64,000 nucleotides of DNA. Origin: JAPPLB01 sp965208945 (GTDB lineage Bacteria > Acidobacteriota > Terriglobia > Bryobacterales > UBA6623). The translations under genes were made by a program, and so were the position numbers. The notes below the pieces were generated by a model. That model made no database searches. It had not been told where the DNA came from and saw only the letters and a list, made by a program, of their open reading frames with translations. Positions 56,406-64,000 of this stretch are shown in pieces; within the stretch, counting starts at the first letter, position 1, and each line of letters starts with the position of its first letter. Where the stretch lies: the NCBI GenBank assembly GCA_965208945.1, contig OZ242366.1, forward strand, positions 496,001-560,000, given 5' to 3'.

Positions 56406-56524
56406 TAGTCCTGCATGCGAACTTGGTCAAGTTGAAAATCGGGACTGCTGACCGCCGAGTGGCCCCTATCGGCAGTAGTGACACCCTGCTTAGACAGCCG
56501 AAATGGTCCCTGAGGCATCAAGTA

Positions 56525-56830
56525 TCACTGACTCGGTTCGACGGTCTCTGCGTTTTCTATACCAGACTCGTTGAGCCCATCATCGGAGCAGGCATCAACC
56601 GTGATGAGCGGTGTCAGCCAGCCCATGTCCTTGGCGAAACTCGCCACGGCAGCCATGGAAGCCAATACTCCCGCAAGCACAAGAAAGCGGTCCCTCCAAG
56701 CGGCCCGTCGCCGATCCCACTCTGCCAAGAGATCGTTGTACGAAAATTGAGTGCTCTTTGCATCTTTAGTGAGACTCCTCCTGATTTTCCAGATTGAAAT
56801 TTTGTGCAACGGCTTACCAAAACGAGGCAT
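56525..56830 (-). CDS. Small membrane protein of unknown function
   Basis: The 101-residue frame starts MPRFGKPLHKISIWKIRRSL, has a charged amphipathic middle, and one membrane segment (FLVLAGVLASMAAVASFA, about 49-66), then an acidic tail ending ENAETVEPSQ. I recognise no family. Codon use and a sensible topology favour a real gene, but no partner is adjacent. Confidence 0.45.
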   Translation of the reverse strand: MPRFGKPLHKISIWKIRRSLTKDAKSTQFSYNDLLAEWDRRRAAWRDRFLVLAGVLASMAAVASFAKDMGWLTPLITVDACSDDGLNESGIENAETVEPSQ

Positions 56831-57002
56831 GATGGTCTAATTGGCTCGATCAGCTACAGGGCGGTGGTGAACAAACGGATTGATGTCCTCGGCTCCGGCA
56901 CGAGTTCCTCCGAGATCTCGTTCCGGTTCGGCCGCGCCGTTCCAAAGCCTGTAGCCCTTGTGAGCAGATGATTGAAGTCGACGCGGGCATACAGGCTTCG
57001 TG

Positions 57003-57071
57003 GGTCGGCCTTCTATGCCGTGCTTCCCTCTTCATCAGCCATGCTCGAATTATAAGTTCTGGCTGCCCGCA
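57003..57071 (-). repeat. Copy of the leader of the PDDEXK nuclease gene
   Basis: About 69 bp here align without gaps to 60020-60088, the region containing TATAAT-like bases and the first codons in front of the nuclease gene at 60009. Read on the minus strand it gives MADEEGSTA, then a TAG, then KAD. Beyond this the two sequences differ, so this is a dead 5' fragment of a related gene. Confidence 0.55.
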
Positions 57072-57137
57072 GCACCCTCGCATCCGGAGGTGCTGGAGGT
57101 CCACCCTTGATCTGAAAACGCCGCCGGCAGCCTCCGG

Positions 57138-57272
57138 CTGGACTGGGCAGAGATGGAGGTGCTGTTCTCGCTGCTGGCGGAGCGCTACGAGCGGCGCAGC
57201 GTGATGATCACATCGAACCTGGTGTTCTCGCAGTGGAATCAGATATTCCACGACTACATGACTGCGTCAGCC
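57138..57272 (+). pseudogene. Remnant of an IS21-type istB gene
   Basis: The frame LDWAEMEVLFSLLAERYERR SVMITSNLVFSQW (written in two parts) is the sensor/AAA part of IstB-like ATPases. No start and no N-terminal Walker motifs remain. The frame ends in unrelated sequence. It shows that an IS21-family element was once here. Confidence 0.75.
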
Positions 57273-57302
57273 GGAACCGCAGATCGCGGCAATCTCGGGG
57301 AC

Positions 57303-58112
57303 TCACAGGCCGTACTTCTCGCGCAGGTATTCCCGTAGTGGGGCTGGGCAGGCTGCCGCCACCTCCTGCCAGAGCAAGAAGTGGGCGCGCGCCCTAAGAT
57401 CGGGAGGCCGGATGGCGGCATGCACCGTCCACCACTGGTGCAGCAGATCGGGCCGCCGACCATCGCAGAGAAGCACGAATTGGTTCTCGTGCGCATAGGC
57501 TGCCAGAACGTTGCGAATCAGCTGGTAGCTTTGGTACTTGCCTTCGACTCGGGGAAGCAGGCTTGCATGAAACACGTCGTGGAGGCTGCGGTACGCTTCC
57601 ACGACTGTGGCGTATTTGCTCGTGAAGTCTGGTTCGGTGAGCTTGGCCTCGAAGACGATGTTGCCGACGCGCATGTCCAACTCAGTCGTGTCAGCTTTGC
57701 CGTTGCTTTTGGGCACCTCCCCGCGAACGCCGAACTCCACCCGTCCGTTCGGCGTCATTCGTAGACAGCCTTTGAGTATCCGTTCAGCGGACCTCGGATA
57801 GCAGAAGCAGTTCATCAGCAACGCGTCCGAGCTGTTGCTTGAATCCAGTTCCTTGGCATCCCCTCGCCGGTCCTTCGGCAACGCCTGCTTTTGACTGTGC
57901 GGCTTCTCCAGCCGCTTAGCCCACGACGCATTCGCCAAGATTGCAGCATAGCTCTTGTCGTTGAAGTTGCCGTGCCTCGATACTGTGGGCTCGGCTGAGA
58001 ACAAGATCGTGGACCCACTGAGACTCCTGTAAGGAGTGAGCCCGTTGGCGGCCGCGAAGCGTTTCGCTCGATCCGCCAGTTGTTTCCGGAGCAGCAATCC
58101 CCAATTCGGCAT
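57303..58112 (-). CDS. PD-(D/E)XK nuclease-like protein (PGN_0703-like)
   Basis: The 269-residue protein has a C-terminal PD-(D/E)XK-type core: ELDMRVGNIVFEAKLTE with Asp146, Glu155 and Lys157. A conserved block SSDALLMNCFCYP lies before it. The arrangement recalls PGN_0703-like restriction endonucleases. ATG 58112 is preferred over an upstream in-frame start because GGTGGG precedes it. It sits between two IS21 remnants, which suggests arrival or displacement by transposition; there is no methylase or other partner nearby. Confidence 0.6.
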   Translation of the reverse strand: MPNWGLLLRKQLADRAKRFAAANGLTPYRSLSGSTILFSAEPTVSRHGNFNDKSYAAILANASWAKRLEKPHSQKQALPKDRRGDAKELDSSNSSDALLMNCFCYPRSAERILKGCLRMTPNGRVEFGVRGEVPKSNGKADTTELDMRVGNIVFEAKLTEPDFTSKYATVVEAYRSLHDVFHASLLPRVEGKYQSYQLIRNVLAAYAHENQFVLLCDGRRPDLLHQWWTVHAAIRPPDLRARAHFLLWQEVAAACPAPLREYLREKYGL

Positions 58113-58542
58113 TGTCGCCCACCTTCGAGTGACTCTGACGAGTTGTTTGTAGCACACTATGCTGCGGCTCAGTTCTAGCAGCACACCCCTGTCCACCCAA
58201 GCTAATCGCGCCGGCTAGACCTGGCGCCGCCGCGAGTTGACCTGCGTCGGCGGCCTTTATGTTCCCCGTCGCAGAGGAAGATACGCATGCAGGACCAACA
58301 TCCCATGGCAGGCTGAAGAAGGCACTGACATCCGCGCTGCGCCGTGCTGCACCGATTCTGGTCCAGTTCCCGGGGCTGGACCGCCGGATTGCCCGCCAAG
58401 GCCACCTGGTCGCCTCCAGCGAGCCTGTCACCCTCTACGACGATCGCCACATCAACAGCAACGACTGCCCCGTCTGCGGCGTCCTGGCCGCGTCCCTGTC
58501 CCGCCGGGCCACTGATGGCCGGAAGGGTGCTTCCGGCCATCG
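58113..58542. other. Gap without supported gene
   Basis: The plus strand is open in several frames but none has a recognisable family or ribosome site. A short Cys pair (NDCPVCGVL) near 58460 is the only feature. This may be decayed IS or gene sequence. Confidence 0.5.
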
Positions 58543-58731
58543 TCAACAAACAAGGGCTTCGAGGAATGGGGCAGCTTGCTCGGGGACGAAGTGATGACGG
58601 CGGCGCTCATCGACCGCTTGCTGCACCACTGCCTCATCGTTAACATCCAAGGCAACAGCTACCGCATACGGGAGCACCAACAGTGGCTGCGGAGCGCGGC
58701 GGAGAAGTGCCGCGAGGGAGCCGCACTGTGA
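58543..58731 (+). pseudogene. C-terminal remnant of a second istB gene
   Basis: The frame STNKGFEEWGSLLGDEVMTA ALIDRLLHHCLIVNIQGNSYRI (written in two parts), ending at TGA 58729-58731, is the very typical C-terminus of IS21 IstB proteins. The N-terminal part is missing. It differs from the fragment at 57138 in subfamily (SNKGFEEWG versus SNLVFSQW), so two IS21 elements were involved. Confidence 0.82.
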
Positions 58732-58746
58732 CCGCCAACCCGGCAT

Positions 58747-60009
58747 CTACGCGAAGCGTTGAGGGAGTGTCTTGTCGCAGTATTCGGCAAGGGCGACGAG
58801 CTTCTTCCTGAGGTCTTCCGCGAATTCGCGGCGCTTGGATTCGTTGAATAAGTACTCGATTTCTTCCGCGGTTTTGTACCTTCCTTTCGGGACGTAGGCC
58901 CAATAGGGCTCGCCCGAATTATTATTCCGATTGAGCCAAGGAAACTCCTTGTTGACATCCACGCGACTCATGTCCCATTTCTCGGCGGCCGGAGATTCCG
59001 GTGGAACTCTGATACCGACCCAGTCGTATTCCCAGTACACCTGGGTTTCTCCCCAACTCTTCTCGTGGCTGAGGACGAGGCCCGGGTACTTCTGCAGTCG
59101 CCGCATGTCCCACCCCTGTTGTTTCGCTTGCGGTTCGATCTGTTTCTGTACCTGCTGGACCAAATCCTGAACTTGCTCGGAAACCAGGGCATCGAAAGTA
59201 TGTCGAATCTCAAAGGCGGCCTTGTAGTGCCGCTTCATCGTGTCCCTGATCTGGCTATCCATGGTGAGCCCTCCCGTCAGTCTCTTGACCGTGATGATGT
59301 ATTGCTTGATCGTCTCCCGCAGGATCGGGAAGTCAACGGCGTGCCGATGGCAGGACTCGAGCCACGCAAGAATGTGCTCTGAGTAGGAGATCGGCCGGTA
59401 ATTCTTCTTCGCCGTGTCCGCCTTGTCTCCTTGGAGCGTCAAAAACAGCACGAAGTTTTGATCCAGCAAGTAGTTGCAGTAGCGGGTAACCTGCATCTCG
59501 CCCTCTCCCGACCAGATCTTGTTTTCGATCGAGAGATGGTGTTCGCCGTCCGTGAGGAAGATGTCAATGCACCCACCGGTCGAACTCTCCGGCTCCTCTT
59601 TCACAATCGTCACGTTGCCAATCAGCTTCTCCGGCTCGACCGTGGCGTTTCCCGTCTTGATCCATTCCTTCGCGGCGATCCGGCGCGACTCATCCTTCCA
59701 GACGAGATCCCCAAGTTGTTCCAGAAAGAACCGCAGGAACGCATCGCCCTGATCGTGGGAGCCGCGGGGATTCAGCAGCTCCGCGATGAACCGCGAATGC
59801 AGTTTGTCCTCGTTGCCCTCCATGTGGAGCACGCGAAAGACATTGAAGTTATCGCCCCGCAGCCGTTGCAGCTCGCGGTTCTGGCGAATCGTCTCGAGAC
59901 GGGCTTCGACGGATTCAAGCAGCGCCTGGGTAGAGCAAAGCAACTCTTCGCGCCTCGCCCGGAGATGCTCCTCGACGGATTCGAGGAGTTCGCTTGCTGC
60001 GCTCAGCAC
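58747..60009 (-). CDS. PD-(D/E)XK nuclease superfamily protein (PDDEXK_4-like)
   Basis: The 420-residue protein begins with an amphipathic helical region (about 1-50), then NEDKLHSRFIAELLNP, then the catalytic core IDIFLTDGEHHLSIENK with Asp149, Glu162 and Lys164. This is the pattern of PDDEXK_4 proteins, often found in accessory regions and sometimes linked to defence. The start is GTG. An 18-codon frame beginning ATG at 60059 (MANGEGKPAAKADLARMC) overlaps it by 7 nt; removing one T would fuse the two in frame, so the true N-terminus may lie further upstream. No methylase is adjacent. Confidence 0.7.
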   Translation of the reverse strand: MLSAASELLESVEEHLRARREELLCSTQALLESVEARLETIRQNRELQRLRGDNFNVFRVLHMEGNEDKLHSRFIAELLNPRGSHDQGDAFLRFFLEQLGDLVWKDESRRIAAKEWIKTGNATVEPEKLIGNVTIVKEEPESSTGGCIDIFLTDGEHHLSIENKIWSGEGEMQVTRYCNYLLDQNFVLFLTLQGDKADTAKKNYRPISYSEHILAWLESCHRHAVDFPILRETIKQYIITVKRLTGGLTMDSQIRDTMKRHYKAAFEIRHTFDALVSEQVQDLVQQVQKQIEPQAKQQGWDMRRLQKYPGLVLSHEKSWGETQVYWEYDWVGIRVPPESPAAEKWDMSRVDVNKEFPWLNRNNNSGEPYWAYVPKGRYKTAEEIEYLFNESKRREFAEDLRKKLVALAEYCDKTLPQRFA

Positions 60010-60019
60010 ATTCGTGCGA

Positions 60020-60088
60020 GGTCGGCCTTCGCTGCGGGCTTCCCTTCTCCATTAGCCATGATCGGATTATAGGCTCTGCCGGCCCGCT
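60020..60088 (-). repeat. Leader of the nuclease gene, paired with 57003-57071
   Basis: Contains TATAAT (60071-60066 on the minus strand) about 7 nt ahead of an ATG. Aligned bases outside the coding part are as similar as those within, so promoter and start were duplicated together. Confidence 0.5.
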
Positions 60089-60399
60089 GGTCCCGTGGGG
60101 GTTCTTCCCTTCACTGCCCCCCAGACCTGCATGGTAGGCCCTCGGACTGGGCCTTTCTCCAGCGATGCCAGGAGCTGTCCCGTGTGGCAGCAGCCCGTGA
60201 CGATACCATGAAAGGGCACGCTTAGCTACCCTTTTGAATGTCACCTGTCATGTCATGTAGTGCGAAGCTTCGAGTATATCCAGTGCCGTGGCGATTCTTA
60301 ACTGCGCCAAGGGCTGTCGCGGCGGCGTGAAGAATGCGACGACCACCGTGCCCTGTTTTGCCTGCTACCCAAGAGTCCCGATGTCAAAAGGGAGACTGC

Positions 60400-61122
60400 A
60401 TGACGACTGCTGAAGCGATCGCAGAGCGACTCAAGGATTTCGGCCATAACCGTCCCAATTCGGACTGGAGCGAGCTGGACTCCGACACGGGGCGGCTCAT
60501 TCGGGGCAACCCGTTCGCGTTCTTGCTCGCCGTGGCTTTTGATCGCGGAATGCCCTGGCAGAAGGCATGGCAAATCCCGGCGGAGATCCATCAAAAGGGG
60601 TTTCTGGACCCCAAGCTATTAGCCTCTAGGTCCGAGGCCGAACTGGTCGAGTTGCTGAACAGCCTCCCGTTCCTGCCCAGGTACGGCGCACAACAAGGCG
60701 CCAGAACCTTGTCTGAGGCGGCCCGCCTTGTCTGCGAGCGGTTCGATGGTGACGCCGACGCTATCTGGAAAAATGCGGTGCCTGCCGAGGTGGAGAAGAC
60801 CCTTCAGGAAATTCATGGAATCGGTGCTGGGATCGCCTCCATGACCACTCGCATTTTGTACGAGGACTTCGACTGCTTCCGGGGGCAGGAGCGGCAGATC
60901 GACGTGAAGCCGGACAGTCTGCTTTTGCGTGTGTTCCGGCGGGCGGGGCTCATCGACAAGGAATCCGAAGACAAGGCGAGACGGGCGGCTCGACGCTTGA
61001 ACCCCGAGTTTCCGGCAGCTCTGGACTGGCCCGCTTGGCGGATCGCTCAGCTTTGGTGCCACCCCAAGGAACCAGAATGTGCGCCTTGCCCATTGACCAG
61101 GGTATGCGCGAAGCGGATTTAA
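60400..61122 (+). CDS. HhH-GPD / endonuclease III-like Fe-S protein
   Basis: The 240-residue protein has the helix-hairpin-helix EIHGIGAGIASMTTRIL near residue 145 and a C-terminal four-cysteine cluster spaced C-x6-C-x2-C-x5-C (WCHPKEPECAPCPLTRVC), the [4Fe-4S] pattern of endonuclease III and MutY. The catalytic Asp region QIDVKPDSLLLRV follows the hairpin; the lysine of true endonuclease III at the hairpin is not evident. It may be a DNA glycosylase or an uncharacterised relative. GGGAG precedes the ATG by 5 nt. The 340 nt ahead of it hold nothing recognisable. Confidence 0.8.
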   Translation: MTTAEAIAERLKDFGHNRPNSDWSELDSDTGRLIRGNPFAFLLAVAFDRGMPWQKAWQIPAEIHQKGFLDPKLLASRSEAELVELLNSLPFLPRYGAQQGARTLSEAARLVCERFDGDADAIWKNAVPAEVEKTLQEIHGIGAGIASMTTRILYEDFDCFRGQERQIDVKPDSLLLRVFRRAGLIDKESEDKARRAARRLNPEFPAALDWPAWRIAQLWCHPKEPECAPCPLTRVCAKRI

Positions 61123-61468
61123 GCTTTCCCTGCAACGACTTCTGACCTCGCAGTTGTCCCTGCCGGCAGTAGTGACGGCCAGCTCTGACACCTGAAGTGG
61201 TCCCCGACGCCTCGATTCCCCATACCTGCAGAGCATCGACTCTCCAGAAATATCGTGAGCGGGCTCTGAGTACAACTTTTTTTACGCGCACCCTGGCCCA
61301 AAAGCGGCCTCGGGGGCCTCAGGGCCGACCACGACCAGCAAAGCTATTTGCTCGAGAACAAGACCCACATCACGAACCACAGGCAAAGGATCGGAGTCCA
61401 GATCAAAAGGAAGTAATCGTCGTCGTCATGGTTCATCCGTCTCACCAGAACACCACCCGCGGCAGGAG
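61123..61468. other. Gap without supported gene
   Basis: I see no coding frame with a start site and no repeat or RNA structure in this stretch. Confidence 0.5.
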
Positions 61469-61651
61469 CTAGCGGCGACTGAGTTGCGCGAGGATGTGCT
61501 TGGCGAGGCGGTCCCTGATCTCACGATGGCGCGGAACCGGCTGGTAAACACCTGTCTCGGGGTTGCGGCGCCAGTCATGTCGGGCTCCGTGCCCCACCAG
61601 CCGTAATCAGCACGCCTCTTTGTTCTGCTTGATCGGCGCGGTTCGTTTCAC
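61469..61651 (-). pseudogene. hicA: HicA mRNA-interferase gene with an internal TGA
   Basis: Starting at GTG 61651, which overlaps the hicB stop (GTGA), the frame reads MKRTAPIKQNKEAC, then TGA (61609-61607), then LRLVGHGARHDWRRNPETGV, QPVPRHREIRDRLAKHILAQ and TAG. The GARHDW and VPRHREI blocks are those of HicA toxins, including the catalytic His. The frame is the same before and after the TGA, so a single substitution is enough to explain it. Confidence 0.75.
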
Positions 61652-61839
61652 GCGACGGCGATATCGGCCATCCTGCGGGTTCCCGGCAACTCGCCGCTGG
61701 TGAGGTCCTGGTAGAGATCGCGGAGGTGGGTTTCGAGGTCTTCGAGTGTGTCTCCCTGGGTCCAATAGTCGGGAAACTCCTGGAGGTAGCCGAGCCAGGA
61801 GCCGGCTTCTTCCCAGTAGACAATTTTGGCGGTTTGCAT
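61648..61839 (-). CDS. hicB: HicB-type antitoxin
   Basis: The 63-residue protein is the partial RNase-H fold of HicB: IVYWEEAGSWLGYLQEFPDY, then TQGDTLEDLETHLRDLYQDL. GGAGG lies 8 nt before the ATG at 61839; a longer frame upstream is unlikely. The gene order is antitoxin first, then toxin, with a 4-nt overlap. The antitoxin frame is intact although its toxin is broken. Confidence 0.8.
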   Translation of the reverse strand: MQTAKIVYWEEAGSWLGYLQEFPDYWTQGDTLEDLETHLRDLYQDLTSGELPGTRRMADIAVA

Positions 61840-61956
61840 GCTGCTTTCCTCCAACCACCCTTGGGCGGACAAGGCTGAGAGGGGCTCTGAACAGCAGTTT
61901 TTTCTCAAGCGGGGCCAGATGCTGCCCCGTGCGGTCATCCGGACTGACCACGGGCC

Positions 61957-63035
61957 CTACTCGTAGAACCAGTCGATCGGAATCCGCGCCACGTGGAGCC
62001 CGTCGCGCTGGTGAAAGCTGATGATCGCATGCCCGTCGAGGAAGAGCAGGCTGGGATAGCCGTAGTCGTCCTCGGCGCTGCCCCCGATGATGCGTTGGTT
62101 CGACCACGTTCTTCCCTCATCCTTCGAGATCGCCGAGACGAACGGCGTGCGCCAACGATTCACGCCGTCCGAACAACGCAGCAGCAACAGGTCTCCCGTA
62201 GACGGATGCGCTTCACGTTCAGCGCCGAGGAGTTGGGCGGCAGTGAGAGATTCTTGAGGTGCTCTCCGGGAGACCAGGACTCGCCTTGGTCGTCGGAATA
62301 CGACCGCACGACGTAGCCGCTGTAGGTGCGGCAGAGCATCATCAAGCGGCCGTCCTCGAGTTCGACCACGTGCGGTTCCTGGGCTTCGACGGGCAGTGTG
62401 TTCACCATGTTCCTGCTTTTGAGCCAACTGACGCCGTCGTCGTCGGAATAGAACGTGTAGCTCACGTAGCCGCGGTGGTCGCCGCCCTCCTCGCGTAGTT
62501 CCATCTCGAGCGGAGCGATGATGCGTCCGGTCGAAAGCTGGATCAGCTTGTCGTTGTGTACGAGGTTGTAGCCCGGGAAGGGAGTGTAGTCGAACTGGTC
62601 GGTCCAGGTCTTGCCGTCATCCTTCGACCGCCGGTAGTAGTTGTGGCCGTAGCGCGGCATGGCGTCCGGCCGGTAGATGTAGGCCGCCAGGAGGTCGCCG
62701 TTCCTGAGGCGCAGAAAGCTCGGCGCTCCATAAGCGGCGCCGTCGTTCTCGGTGGGCTTGGCGAACAACACGAACTCGGGTCCCCAGGTCTTCCCCTGGT
62801 CCTCGGAATAGCGGGCCAGGATCGCGCCCTCGGGGTCGTAGGAGACGTACGACAGCAACAGCCGGCCGTCCTTGAGCAGCTCGATGTCGCCGGGCATGCC
62901 CCGGTACCCGTAGCGGCGCTTGGGCTTCTTGACCACGTGAACGCTCTCGAAACCCTTTTCTGTGGTTGTCTGTGCGGTGGCGGCCGGCAGTAACGAAACG
63001 CAGCAGGCGAGCAGGGCAAGTGTTCGGATCGTCAT
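61957..63035 (-). pseudogene. Exo-alpha-sialidase-like gene with a frameshift
   Basis: A signal peptide (MTIRTLALLACCVSLLPAATA) is followed by a six-bladed propeller with Asp-box motifs YSEDQGKTW, RSKDDGKTW, YSDDDGVSW, YSDDQGESW and, in the next frame, ISKDEGRTW. The frame ends early because one base is missing near 62204: ALNVKRI continues as HPSTGDLLLLRCSDGV one frame over. The two parts together give a protein of about 360 residues, normal for BNR-type sialidases. Substrate is not determined. A sequencing error would give an intact gene. Confidence 0.75.
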
Positions 63036-63054
63036 GTAGAGATTGTACGTCCTG

Positions 63055-63130
63055 ACCTGCATGTCTCACCACGTGGCGAGACGAAGCGGGTGAGAAGGCC
63101 GTCAGGACGAGGCGCAAGCCGCTTGGTGCG
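63055..63130 (-). repeat. Partial hairpin MITE copy L
   Basis: Left arm only: ACCTGCATGTCTCACCACGT, GGCGAGACGAAGCGGGTGAG, GTCAGGACGAGGCGCAAGCC. The sequence then diverges and no right terminus is found before the next gene, so it is truncated or heavily decayed. Confidence 0.65.
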
Positions 63131-63327
63131 CAAAGATGTAGTGGCCATATCGCCTCATTCGGCCCTCGAGTCGCGAAACACGGCTTTAACCCCACCCGCG
63201 GGACACGCGGCCGTAATGCCAAGTCAGGCGCCCGCCGTTCTCCGGCAGACTTTCGTTCGTTCGACTGGACTTGCAGGAGTTGTCATGATTAACTAAGTTG
63301 ATCAGACTAAGTTTTTGGAGCGGCCTC

Positions 63328-63573
63328 ATGCGCACCTTCAACATGCACGAAGCCAAGACCCATCTTTCGCGTCTCGTCGCGGCCGCCGCCAACGGTGAAC
63401 CGTTCATCATCGCGCGGGCGGGCAAGCCCGTCGTCAAAGTCGTCGCCGTGGAAGCACCGGGGGCCGGGGCAGTCCGCCGGGTTGGGTTCATGGCCGGAAA
63501 AATCTCGGTGCCTGAGGATTTCGACCGCATGGGTTCTGAAGAGATCGCAGCCTTGTTCGAAGGTGCAGATTGA
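63328..63573 (+). CDS. Phd/YefM-type antitoxin
   Basis: The 81-residue protein starts MRTFNMHEAKTHLSRLVAAA and continues GEPFIIARAGKPVVKVVAV, the canonical Phd/YefM fold. The tail with SEEIAALFEGAD is the toxin-binding part. GGAG lies 8 nt before the ATG. It overlaps the toxin gene by 4 nt. Confidence 0.9.
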   Translation: MRTFNMHEAKTHLSRLVAAAANGEPFIIARAGKPVVKVVAVEAPGAGAVRRVGFMAGKISVPEDFDRMGSEEIAALFEGAD

Positions 63574-63977
63574 ATCTCCTTCTCGACACGCATGTTTTGC
63601 TTTGGGCAGCGGGCGCGGCGCCGCGCTTGACGGACGATGTGCGTGCCTTGCTGGAAGACCCCGGGAACAAGTTGTTCTTCAGCGCCGCCTCGCTTTGGGA
63701 GATAGCCATCAAGAACAGGCTCCGGCGAGAGGAGTTCAGTGTCGACCCGCGGCTGCTGCGCCGGGGGTTGCTGGAGAACGATTATGTGGAACTGCCCGTG
63801 ACTGGCGCCCACGCGGTGGCTGTGGACCTGCTTCCGCCGATCCACAAGGATCCGTTTGACCGCATCTTGGTTGCACAGGCCCAGATCGAAGGGGTCACGC
63901 TGTTGACAGCGGACGAAGTCGTCGCGCGCTACCCAGGGCCGATCCGGGCGCTTGGGAGTCACTCCTCTTTTAGTTAG
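63570..63977 (+). CDS. VapC-family PIN ribonuclease toxin
   Basis: The 135-residue PIN protein shows LLLDTHVLLWAAG at the start, SAASLWEIAIKNRL, and HKDPFDRILVAQAQIEGVTLLTADE (in part: PFDRILVAQAQIEGV), with the expected acidic residues. The start codon is TTG, inside the antitoxin stop (TTGA), so translation is probably coupled. The module looks intact. Confidence 0.9.
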   Translation: MNLLLDTHVLLWAAGAAPRLTDDVRALLEDPGNKLFFSAASLWEIAIKNRLRREEFSVDPRLLRRGLLENDYVELPVTGAHAVAVDLLPPIHKDPFDRILVAQAQIEGVTLLTADEVVARYPGPIRALGSHSSFS

Positions 63978-63991
63978 AAATTGCAACGTTA

Positions 63992-64000
63992 ACCTGCATG
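63992..64000 (+). repeat. Left tip of a further hairpin MITE copy
   Basis: The window ends with TA followed by ACCTGCATG, which is the start of the hairpin repeat. Only nine bases are visible, so this is a guess supported by the pattern of neighbouring copies. Confidence 0.4.

Noticed and set aside
1..64000. tRNA, rRNA and riboswitches
   Set aside because: I looked for typical TPsiC-arm sequences and conserved riboswitch cores in the gaps and found none convincing.

Overview
The window looks like a chromosome segment of a Gram-negative, meso-diaminopimelate-type bacterium, most likely Acidobacteriota (Bryobacterales/Solibacter-like). This rests on gene content, not a database search: a complete mraZ-to-ftsZ division and cell-wall cluster, a MurE with the DNPR signature, the futalosine menaquinone gene mqnE, a very large VWA-TPR-VWA secreted protein, tandem secreted LolA-like proteins, and a glucose dehydrogenase-like/cytochrome c fusion. 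Base composition is high GC. I saw no tRNA, rRNA or CRISPR array.

Layout. 1-18.7 kb: housekeeping and envelope genes, mostly on the minus strand (RraA-like, LolA-like proteins, VWA-TPR protein, lepB, feoAB, yfgM-like, dgt, a secreted HIT protein, a radical SAM protein, a DUF885 lipoprotein). 19-35.7 kb: an uninterrupted minus-strand dcw cluster in the order mraZ-rsmH-ftsL-ftsI-murE-murF-mraY-murD-ftsW-murG-murC-ftsQ-ftsA-ftsZ, tightly coupled by overlaps; murB and ddl are absent. 36-50.3 kb: metabolic and redox genes (a glucose-6-phosphate isomerase-like protein with a 40-residue membrane protein behind it, argD, mqnE, a MauG-type peroxidase, trxB, a glutaredoxin, pyruvate carboxylase, a quinoprotein-like cytochrome). 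50.4-64 kb: an accessory region with two identical IS1111-group insertion sequences, IS21 remnants, nuclease genes, five intact or broken toxin-antitoxin loci and a frameshifted sialidase.

The most striking structure is a dispersed repeat. At least eleven complete copies plus fragments lie between genes. The standard body is 179 bp and is an imperfect palindrome over its whole length, so it would fold into one long hairpin. It has 18-bp terminal inverted repeats and is usually flanked by TA on both sides, as expected of a TA-target MITE. The two IS1111-group elements sit at the same base near the tip of the hairpin in two different copies. Removing 1441 bp from each restores exactly the standard length. 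The noncoding 3' part of the IS carries two short stretches that match the left and right insertion junctions, as expected for the guide loops of a seekRNA/bridge RNA. In the accessory region four of the five toxin-antitoxin loci lie between consecutive repeat copies. Three loci are decaying: a HigA-type antitoxin with an internal TAG, a HicA toxin with an internal TGA, and a toxin reduced to its C-terminus beside an intact HTH antitoxin.
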